Source: JAGNLV01 sp964612145 (lineage in GTDB: Bacteria; Zixibacteria; MSB-5A5; GN15; FEB-12). From it: DNA of 64,000 nucleotides. Shown here piece by piece: positions 55,114 through 62,046 of this stretch. The notes beneath the pieces are model-generated. The model saw only the letters and a program-made list of their open reading frames with translations. It made no database searches and was not told the origin of the DNA. The position numbers and the translations under genes were made by a program. The stretch spans positions 1 through 64,000 of the forward strand of contig CAZTBP010000012.1 of NCBI GenBank assembly GCA_964612145.1. The letters are read 5' to 3'. Position 1 is the stretch's first letter. The number at the start of each line of letters is the position of its first letter.

Positions 55114-57498
55114 ATGAAAGTCTCCTATAAATGGCTCATCGAGTTGACCGGGTTGGACTGGTCGGTTGAGGACGTGGCTCAGCGCCTGACCAACTGCGGT
55201 ACGGCCTGCGAAGAAATCGAGGCCGCGGCTCAATATATGGACAAAGTTGTGGTCGGCGAGGTAACCAATCTCATGCCGGTGGAAGGCGCCGACAAACTTC
55301 GGCTGGCCTCGGTCAATCTCGGCGGCGAATCCATGGATCTCGTGTGCGGTGCCCCTAATGTCCAGGTCGGGCATAAAGTACCGGTTGCGACAATCGGGGC
55401 TAAGCTGGCCGGTGACATGGTGATAAAAAAGGCAAAGATTCGCGGTGTCGAGTCGGCCGGCATGATCTGCTCGGAACGGGAACTGGGCCTGTCCGATGAC
55501 CACTCCGGCATTATGGTGCTCGATGAGTCCTCGCCAATCGGCATGCCACTGGCGCAGCATCTGGATATCGAGGACTACCGTTTGACGTTTGAACTAACGC
55601 CGAACCGTCCCGACTCTATGTCCGCTATCGGTATCGCCCGCGACCTCGCGGCGGTGGCCGGGGGTGTTGTTACGCGGCCCCGGTTTGAATTGAAGGAGAC
55701 CGGCGGGAAGGCATCCGATTGCATTGATGTAAAAATAGATGCCCCCGATGGCTGCCCGCGATACGTCGCGCGGGTAATACGCGGGATTAAAATCGGCAAA
55801 TCGCCCTGGTGGTTGCGCAAGCGGCTGCTGATGTCCGGTATTCGACCGATCTCCAATGTGGTCGACATTACCAACTATGTTATGCTCGAGTGCGGCCATC
55901 CGCTGCACGCTTTTGATTACGATAAATTTGGCTCAAAAAAGGTCGTGGTTCGCTTTGCGAAAAAGGGCGAAAAATTCACCACGCTGGACGGCCGTGAACA
56001 CCAATGTACCGACGACGTCCTGCTGATCACCAACGGTAAGGAAGCGGTCGCCGCCGCCGGCGTTATGGGCGGCCTCGAATCGGAAGTTGAGGATGGGACG
56101 ACCAATATCCTGCTCGAGGCAGCTTACTTCGATCCGGGCGTGATCCGTCGCAGCCGGCGCGTGCTGGATACTGTCAGTGAATCCTCGCAGCGTTTTGAGA
56201 AAGGCGCCGATCCTAATGGTATCGATTATGCGATTGATCGCGCCGCCTATCTGCTGGCCGAGCTGGCCGGGGGAGAGGTGCTGGAGGGTGTCGTTGATGC
56301 CTACCCGAAAAAGATCGATCCGATCAAAGTCGAGCTCCGGCCGAAGCGCTGCAACGACCTGCTCGGGACCGAGCTGTCAACAGAGCGAATGCAGGAGATC
56401 CTCAGGCTCTTGGAATTCGAAGTCAACGGTGACAACTCGATTGTCGCCACTGTTCCCACGTTCCGTCCGGATATCGAGCGCGAGGTCGACCTGATTGAGG
56501 AGGTCGTCCGAATTCACGGCTTTGATCAGGTTGAGGATGCTGTATCCAATATCGGGCCGCTCTTCACGCCGCTTCACTTTGTCGACCAGTTTGTTGACGA
56601 GGCGCGCCTGATGCTCAATGCAGCCGGCTTCGATGAGATGCTGCACCATGGCCTGGCCGACAGCAGCCTTGCCTCGAAACTGCACCCGGATACACCGCAG
56701 TTGAAGATAAAGAACCCGTCCTCGGCCGATCTGAACATCATGCGCAACAGTCTGCTCTGTTCGGCAGTGCATGTGATCAGTCATAATATCTCGCACCGGA
56801 ACCTGGACTTGCGCCTGTTTGAAATCGGCAAGGCGTATTTCCCGCCGAACGATAAAAATGAATGGATCGAGGAGCAGCGGATTCTCCTGACAGTCACCGG
56901 GAGCAGCCCGAATACGTGGCGTGAAAGCCCGAGGCCGTATGATTTCTATGATCTCACCGGCGCGATTGAGCGGCTGGCCGATCATTTCCATTGGCCGCGA
57001 TTTGCGATGGAGCCGGCGGAATTCAGCTATCTAGAAAAGGGCGACTCGTACGTGCTGCAAGTCGACGGGGCCGGTCTGGGATCGATAGGCCGGCTCAGTG
57101 CCAAAGCAGGCAAGCTGCTGGATATCAAGCAGCCGGTCTGGGTGGCCGAGTTCGCGATCGAGCCGCTCCGTGACAAAACAACCCGGGTGGTCGAATTCCG
57201 GCCGCTGCCGGTCTATCCCGCTGCACCCCGAGACTTGTCGCTGCTGCTGGATGCCGATGTCCCGGCCGGCGACATTGTGGAGACAATCAGAAAGACCGCC
57301 GGCGAGATCGCCGAAGCGGTCGATATCTTTGATCTGTATACCGGCAAGCAGATCGAAGTCGGCAAGAAGTCTGTCGCGGTGTCGATTATGTACAGGTCTC
57401 GATCCGGCAGCTTATCGGGCGAGCAAGTCGATGCTGTGCAACAGAAAGTAATAGATAAGCTCAAAAAGCAGTTTAATGCAGAGGTTCGCGACAAATGA
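55114..57498 (+). CDS. pheT: Phenylalanyl-tRNA synthetase beta subunit
   Basis: This 794-residue protein has a tRNA-binding (EMAP-like) domain (about 40-150), B3/B4 editing domain (about 210-380; MLECGHPLHAFDYDKF), B5 domain (about 400-475), a catalytic-like module (about 485-690) and a C-terminal anticodon-binding FDX-ACB domain (about 700-794; FRPLPVYPAAPRDLSLLLDA). The length is normal. The stop overlaps the next gene by 4 bp. Confidence 0.97.
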   Translation: MKVSYKWLIELTGLDWSVEDVAQRLTNCGTACEEIEAAAQYMDKVVVGEVTNLMPVEGADKLRLASVNLGGESMDLVCGAPNVQVGHKVPVATIGAKLAGDMVIKKAKIRGVESAGMICSERELGLSDDHSGIMVLDESSPIGMPLAQHLDIEDYRLTFELTPNRPDSMSAIGIARDLAAVAGGVVTRPRFELKETGGKASDCIDVKIDAPDGCPRYVARVIRGIKIGKSPWWLRKRLLMSGIRPISNVVDITNYVMLECGHPLHAFDYDKFGSKKVVVRFAKKGEKFTTLDGREHQCTDDVLLITNGKEAVAAAGVMGGLESEVEDGTTNILLEAAYFDPGVIRRSRRVLDTVSESSQRFEKGADPNGIDYAIDRAAYLLAELAGGEVLEGVVDAYPKKIDPIKVELRPKRCNDLLGTELSTERMQEILRLLEFEVNGDNSIVATVPTFRPDIEREVDLIEEVVRIHGFDQVEDAVSNIGPLFTPLHFVDQFVDEARLMLNAAGFDEMLHHGLADSSLASKLHPDTPQLKIKNPSSADLNIMRNSLLCSAVHVISHNISHRNLDLRLFEIGKAYFPPNDKNEWIEEQRILLTVTGSSPNTWRESPRPYDFYDLTGAIERLADHFHWPRFAMEPAEFSYLEKGDSYVLQVDGAGLGSIGRLSAKAGKLLDIKQPVWVAEFAIEPLRDKTTRVVEFRPLPVYPAAPRDLSLLLDADVPAGDIVETIRKTAGEIAEAVDIFDLYTGKQIEVGKKSVAVSIMYRSRSGSLSGEQVDAVQQKVIDKLKKQFNAEVRDK

Positions 57499-57743
57499 CC
57501 GTAGACGACAAATTCAAACAGCTCCAGGCTCGCGTGGACGAGCTTGTGAAAGCCTTACGGGTTGCAAAAGAGGGAGCTGGACCGCTTCGGCGTGAAAACG
57601 AGGAGCTTCGCCGTGAGCTCACCGATCTTCGCGACCGTTACAACAAATTAAAACTGGCTCAGGCCGATCGCTCGAATGCGATGACCGAAAAACTGACGAC
57701 GGTGCTGCAGCGTCTGGACGAACTGGAGCAGATGCAGGGCTGA
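57495..57743 (+). CDS. Small coiled-coil protein, ZapB-like
   Basis: This 82-residue, almost fully heptad-patterned protein (FKQLQARVDELVKALRVAKE; LRRENEELRRELTDLRDRYN) is encoded with a 4-bp overlap after pheT and about 100 bp before zapA. Its size, coiled-coil nature and neighbour suggest a ZapB-type division factor, but coiled coils are poor evidence for orthology. Confidence 0.65.
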   Translation: MTVDDKFKQLQARVDELVKALRVAKEGAGPLRRENEELRRELTDLRDRYNKLKLAQADRSNAMTEKLTTVLQRLDELEQMQG

Positions 57744-57751
57744 GTTTTTTC

Positions 57752-57780
57752 TTGACAGTTATTCCGCACTATAGTATAAA
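57752..57780 (+). promoter_or_regulatory. Sigma70 promoter for zapA
   Basis: TTGACA (57752-57757) and TATAAA (57775-57780) are separated by the optimal 17 bp. The predicted start near 57787 gives a leader of about 60 nt to zapA. It is the clearest sigma70 promoter in the window. Confidence 0.75.
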
Positions 57781-57848
57781 TCATTGACAGTAAGCGGGAT
57801 AAGAAGGAACAAGCTCGACTGTGAACCTGCTGAACGGTGCCTGAGAGA

Positions 57849-58151
57849 ATGACTGGAAACAAAGTTGTGGTGAATATATACGGCGAGGAGTACCCGATCA
57901 CGGGTGTTGGCGACGCCGCTCACATTTCCAAGGTTGCGGATTTTGTCGATGCGCGCATGAACGAAATCGCGCAGGGTAGTAAAGTGAAGGCAAAGGACAA
58001 GGTTGCCATACTTGCGGCCATGTCGATTGCGTCCGAACTGCTGGAAAAATCCGGAGAATTGGATTCGTTAAACGATACTGTCCGGGAGAACCTGGATTCT
58101 CTGTTAACTCGCCTCAACGAAGAAGTTCCGTCACTTGTCGGGCGTTCCTGA
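57849..58151 (+). CDS. zapA: Cell division protein ZapA
   Basis: ZapA crosslinks FtsZ filaments at mid-cell. The 100-residue protein has VVVNIYGEEYPITGVGDAAH and ISKVADFVDARMNEIAQGSK, the ZapA N-terminal domain, then KDKVAILAAMSIASELLEKS, the dimerising helix. ATG 57849 fits the family start; an in-frame GTG 12 bp upstream is less likely. zapA before rny is a recurrent order. Confidence 0.92.
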   Translation: MTGNKVVVNIYGEEYPITGVGDAAHISKVADFVDARMNEIAQGSKVKAKDKVAILAAMSIASELLEKSGELDSLNDTVRENLDSLLTRLNEEVPSLVGRS

Positions 58152-58218
58152 GCAGAACAAGAGCGTTTCGATCCATCCAGTATCCTTCTTAATCCTGATT
58201 TAACATAAATGCTCTAGT

Positions 58219-58241
58219 CCTCCGGCAGTTGCTGTCGGAGG
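58219..58241 (+). promoter_or_regulatory. Hairpin in the rny leader
   Basis: CCTCCGGCA (58219-58227) pairs with TGTCGGAGG (58233-58241, one G-T pair) around a 5-nt loop. The stem ends next to the ribosome binding site GGAGG (58242-58246 region) and the rny ATG at 58252, so it could modulate rny translation or RNA stability. Confidence 0.45.
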
Positions 58242-58251
58242 GGAGGACGCA

Positions 58252-59817
58252 ATGGAATCAATCATCATTGTGGTCGCAGCCGCGATTGTCGTGGGCGGAA
58301 TTGCATTCGTCATCTCGTGGCGGCTGGCCAAGCGCCTCAATGCGGAAAAACTCGCAACGGCCGCCGCCGAGGCCCAGCGCGTGATCGAGGAAGCCAGGAA
58401 GGAAGCCGAGATCCAGCGCAAAGAGGCGCGTCTCGAAGCCAGGGAAGAGTTCCTCAGGTTAAAGGCTGATTTTGAAAAAGAAGTTAACCAGACACGCCAG
58501 GAACTCGAAAAGACCGAAAAACGACTCGCCGAACAAGAATCCACTTCTCAAAAGAAACTCCACGACCTCAACTCCCGCGAAAAAGAACTCTCCAACCGCG
58601 AGAAGAACACGCAGACCCGCGAAAAAGGCATCGCACTGCGTGAACAGGAACTGGATGAGATCATATCCAGGCAAAACGAACGGCTCCAGAAAATCGCTCA
58701 AATGACCCCGGAAGAAGCCAAAAAGCAACTCATGGACAACATGATGGCTGCCGCCCGGATGGAAGCCGCTCAATATATCAAGGAAATAAAAGAAAAAGCC
58801 GAGGTCGACGCCGATAAAGAAGCGCGCGAGATAATTCTCTCGGCTATTTATCGCAACGCTGCCGAACACACCGTCGAAACGACCGTTAGTGTCGTCACGT
58901 TGCCGTCGGATGAGATGAAAGGACGGATTATAGGTCGCGAGGGCCGCAACATTCGCTCCTTTGAGACAGCTACCGGTATCGATGTAATTGTCGACGATAC
59001 ACCCGAAGCGGTCATTCTTTCCGGCTATGATCCGGTTCGACGAGAAATCGCCCGGATGGCTCTGGAGAAGCTCATCACTGACGGCCGGATCCATCCGACC
59101 AGGATCGAGGAGGTCGTTGAGAAATCGCAGAAAGAGATGGAAGTGATTGTTCGCGAGGCGGGCGAGCAGGCCTGTTTCGAGCTGGGTATTCACGGCCTTC
59201 ACCCGGATATTGTCAAAATGCTGGGTAAGCTGCATTTCCGAACTTCGTACGGGCAGAACGTGCTCGCCCACTCCAAAGAGGTGGCGATGCTGTGCGGCCT
59301 GATGGCCGCCGAGCTCGAACTCGATGCCGCCATGGCAAAACGCTGCGGTCTGCTTCACGATATCGGCAAGGCTATTGATCGCGAGACCGAGGGGACACAC
59401 ACCCAGATCGGCGCTGATTTCATGAGCCGTTACAAAGAGGCCGACGAGGTCATAAACGCAATCGAGTCACATCATGGTGACGTGCCAATGATCGGCCCAT
59501 ACCCGGTGCTGGTGCAGGCGGCGGATGCCGTTTCCGGGGCTCGTCCCGGCGCTCGTCGCGAGCCGCTGGAAGCGTACATCAAGCGTCTCCAGCAGCTTGA
59601 GGAACTGGCCGACAGTTTCAAGGGCGTGGCCAAGGCCTACGCGATTCAGGCCGGCCGTGAAATCCGCGTGATCGTTGAAAACGATACCCTCGATGACCTG
59701 GCGGCGTCGATCCTTGCCGGTGATATCGCCGAGCGGATCGAACGCGAAATGCAGTATCCCGGTCAGATCAAGGTCACCGTTGTGCGTGAGACGCGGGCAA
59801 CAGAGTTCGCTCGGTAG
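58252..59817 (+). CDS. rny: Ribonuclease Y
   Basis: RNase Y is a membrane-anchored endoribonuclease that starts mRNA decay. The 521-residue protein has one N-terminal membrane helix (IIIVVAAAIVVGGIAFVISW), a long coiled coil (about 30-195), a KH domain (about 210-275; KGRIIGREGRNIRSFETATG) and an HD domain with LLHDIGKAID and SHHGDV. The length is normal. A near-perfect hairpin lies just upstream and a terminator-like hairpin downstream. Confidence 0.97.
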   Translation: MESIIIVVAAAIVVGGIAFVISWRLAKRLNAEKLATAAAEAQRVIEEARKEAEIQRKEARLEAREEFLRLKADFEKEVNQTRQELEKTEKRLAEQESTSQKKLHDLNSREKELSNREKNTQTREKGIALREQELDEIISRQNERLQKIAQMTPEEAKKQLMDNMMAAARMEAAQYIKEIKEKAEVDADKEAREIILSAIYRNAAEHTVETTVSVVTLPSDEMKGRIIGREGRNIRSFETATGIDVIVDDTPEAVILSGYDPVRREIARMALEKLITDGRIHPTRIEEVVEKSQKEMEVIVREAGEQACFELGIHGLHPDIVKMLGKLHFRTSYGQNVLAHSKEVAMLCGLMAAELELDAAMAKRCGLLHDIGKAIDRETEGTHTQIGADFMSRYKEADEVINAIESHHGDVPMIGPYPVLVQAADAVSGARPGARREPLEAYIKRLQQLEELADSFKGVAKAYAIQAGREIRVIVENDTLDDLAASILAGDIAERIEREMQYPGQIKVTVVRETRATEFAR

Positions 59818-59861
59818 GAACTCCGGCTGCGGCCGACTGTTTTAAGATTATCCGTTGCCAA

Positions 59862-59891
59862 AAAGGCGGAGTTGTTGTAAACTCCGCCTTT
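59862..59891 (+). terminator. Hairpin terminator after rny
   Basis: AAAGGCGGAGTT (59862-59873) pairs perfectly with AACTCCGCCTTT (59880-59891) around a 6-nt loop. The T content downstream is modest (TTT within the stem, then AGTTATT). Confidence 0.7.
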
Positions 59892-59970
59892 AGTTATTCC
59901 GGTCAGTCCAGCGAGTGTGGCGGGCCTCGCCCGGCCGGAACAAAGACAGCCCGTCTTAGAAAGTCTTTTC

Positions 59971-60864
59971 ATGTCCGAAGTGACAGTGTTATTCATCGCG
60001 GACGTCTGCGGCAAGGTCGGACGCCAGGCGATCGCCCACATGACCAAGCCCCTCCGCGAAAAGTACCAGGCCGATTATGTGATCTGCAACACTGAGAACG
60101 CCGCCGGCGGTTTCGGTATAACCCCGGAGATGGCTCGGAAGGCGTTCACCTACGGCATCGATTTGCAAACCTCAGGCAATCACATTTGGGACCGCTACGA
60201 TATTGTCAAGTACATCAGCGACACCCCCAAGCTCCTTCGACCGGCGAATTTCCCGAAAGGCGTTCCCGGACGGGGGCATCATGTTGAGGAAGTCAACGGT
60301 GTAAAGTTCGGCGTAATTAATTTAATGGGCCGTACTTACATGAAAGACATTGACTGTCCGTTTCAGGTCGGGCGGGAGCTGGTTGATCGTCTCCGACAGC
60401 AGACCAACGTGATCATTGTCGACATGCACGGCGAGGCGACCTCGGAAAAGCAGGCGATGCATTACTGGCTCGATGGTCAGGTCTCGGCGGTGCTCGGCAC
60501 CCATACTCATGTGCCGACTGCTGATGAACATGTTTCGGCCAAAGGCACCGCTTACATCTCCGATGTCGGCATGACCGGGCCGTACGATTCGATAATCGGT
60601 ATGGATAAGGAGCCGTCGCTTCAGCGATTCCTGACCGGAATGCCCAAGCGGTTTAGCACTGCCTCAGACGATGTCCGACTGTCCGGGGTGGTGCTTAAAG
60701 CCGACTCGCGAACAGGGCGGGGCCTTTCGATCGAGCGGATTCAATACAAATTTGATATCGATACGTTCAAGCCTACCGACATCGCGCCGGAAATGGCAAA
60801 GGACGACGATCAAGATACATCCGAAGAAAACAGTCAGCAGCCGGAAAAACAAGGGAATGTATAG
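59971..60864 (+). CDS. ymdB: YmdB-family metallophosphoesterase
   Basis: This 297-residue protein matches the YmdB/TIGR00282 phosphodiesterase pattern: FIADVCGKVGRQAIAHM, CNTENAAGGFGITPEMARKA, TSGNHIWDRYDIV, INLMGRTYM, IVDMHGEATSEKQAMHYWLD and VLGTHTHVPTADEHV carry the di-metal site residues. In Bacillus YmdB cleaves 2',3'- or 3',5'-cyclic nucleotides and influences biofilm and motility choices. It is encoded after rny, as in many genomes. The C-terminal 25 residues form an added acidic tail. ATG 59971 was chosen over an in-frame upstream start lying in the intergenic hairpin zone. Confidence 0.93.
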   Translation: MSEVTVLFIADVCGKVGRQAIAHMTKPLREKYQADYVICNTENAAGGFGITPEMARKAFTYGIDLQTSGNHIWDRYDIVKYISDTPKLLRPANFPKGVPGRGHHVEEVNGVKFGVINLMGRTYMKDIDCPFQVGRELVDRLRQQTNVIIVDMHGEATSEKQAMHYWLDGQVSAVLGTHTHVPTADEHVSAKGTAYISDVGMTGPYDSIIGMDKEPSLQRFLTGMPKRFSTASDDVRLSGVVLKADSRTGRGLSIERIQYKFDIDTFKPTDIAPEMAKDDDQDTSEENSQQPEKQGNV

Positions 60865-60866
60865 TT

Positions 60867-61772
60867 ATGTCTGCCCGGATTATCGACGGTAAAGAAGTTG
60901 CAAAGAGTATTCTGGACGACCTTGCCGCCCGGATTGAGATATTGGCTGAGAAGGGTGTTACGCCCGGATTGGCTGCGGTCCTGGTCGGCGAGGATCCGGC
61001 TTCAAAGACTTATGTCAACTCCAAGGCTAAAAAGTGCAAGAAGATCGGCCTGTATTCCGAAGTGATAACGCGGTCGGCCGATATCAGGCAGGAAGAACTG
61101 ACACAGATCGTGGATGACCTCAACCGGAACGACAAAATTCACGGCATCCTGGTCCAATCCCCGCTGCCGTCGCACATGGATGAACTTTCGGTCACGCTCC
61201 AGATTGATCCGGCGAGAGATGTTGATGGTTTCCACCCGTTCAATGTCGGCATGATGTCAATCGGCCGGCCCGGACTGCTGCCGTGCACGCCGCACGGAAT
61301 AATCAAACTGATGGAATACTACAAACTGGATCCGGCCGGCAAGGAAGTCGTGGTGGTCGGCCGATCCAATATCGTCGGCAAACCGGTCGCGAGCATGCTG
61401 GTGCAGAAAGCGCCCATGGCAAACGCAACCGTGACGATAGCTCACTCCCGCACGCCGGAATTGGCCTATGTTACCCGACGGGCTGATATTCTGATTGCCG
61501 CGATCGGCCGGCCCGACACTATTACCGGCGATATGGTCAAAGAGGGTGCAATAGTTATTGATGTCGGGGTCAATCGTGTTGATGATCCCGAGGCCAAGAA
61601 GGGGTATCGGCTGGTCGGCGACTGCGACTTCGACGGTTGTGCCGAAAAGGCCTCGTGGATAACTCCCGTACCCGGTGGCGTGGGGCCGATGACAATCGCA
61701 ATGTTGATGTCCAACACAGTTGCGGCGGCTGAGGCTATTCACGAGAAGTCGGCCTCGACTGCAACAGCCTGA
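60867..61772 (+). CDS. folD: Bifunctional methylene-THF dehydrogenase/cyclohydrolase FolD
   Basis: FolD interconverts 5,10-methylene- and 10-formyl-tetrahydrofolate. The 301-residue protein has LVGEDPASKTYVNSKAKKCK (with the catalytic Lys and Tyr of the family), HGILVQSPLPSHMDE, DVDGFHPFNVG, VVGRSNIVGKPVASML, the NADP loop, and TPVPGGVGPMTIAMLMSNTV. The length is normal. It starts 2 bp after ymdB and ends before a clear terminator. Confidence 0.97.
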   Translation: MSARIIDGKEVAKSILDDLAARIEILAEKGVTPGLAAVLVGEDPASKTYVNSKAKKCKKIGLYSEVITRSADIRQEELTQIVDDLNRNDKIHGILVQSPLPSHMDELSVTLQIDPARDVDGFHPFNVGMMSIGRPGLLPCTPHGIIKLMEYYKLDPAGKEVVVVGRSNIVGKPVASMLVQKAPMANATVTIAHSRTPELAYVTRRADILIAAIGRPDTITGDMVKEGAIVIDVGVNRVDDPEAKKGYRLVGDCDFDGCAEKASWITPVPGGVGPMTIAMLMSNTVAAAEAIHEKSASTATA

Positions 61773-61801
61773 ACGAAATCTGCAAAGCATTACATATTTG
61801 C

Positions 61802-61833
61802 CCGGCGGATCAGTTGAGATTCGCCGGTTTTTT
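61802..61833 (+). terminator. Rho-independent terminator after folD
   Basis: CCGGCGGA (61802-61809) pairs with TTCGCCGG (61820-61827, one G-T pair) with a 10-nt loop and is followed by six T (61828-61833). Confidence 0.8.
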
Positions 61834-61972
61834 CGCATTATTCTCGAAAACAGGACCGCCGCACCGACTTTTGTTGAGTTAATATATTGCCGGACAGTCG
61901 GTTGCCGGCTGCAAAATTTCGCAACGTTCCGGAACATTTTTCCTCTTTTAATGTGAGCTACAAGCTGTTTTG

Positions 61973-61988
61973 GGGCACAGAGTTTGCT
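61973..61988 (+). promoter_or_regulatory. Sigma54 promoter before a secreted-protein gene
   Basis: GGGCAC (61973-61978), 5 bp, TTGCT (61984-61988) gives GG-N10-GC exactly, with only the first base differing from TGGCAC. The predicted start near 61998 leaves a leader of about 50 nt to the ATG at 62047. It resembles the flgF promoter. Confidence 0.65.
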
Positions 61989-62046
61989 CTAAATGCTAGC
62001 CGGATAAGTACATCTGACGAGAGGACTGCTTAGTACCAGGCAATAA

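Noticed and set aside
57781..57848. 6S RNA or other small RNA next to zapA
   Set aside because: The space between the promoter and zapA is under 70 bp and shows no long rod-like structure.
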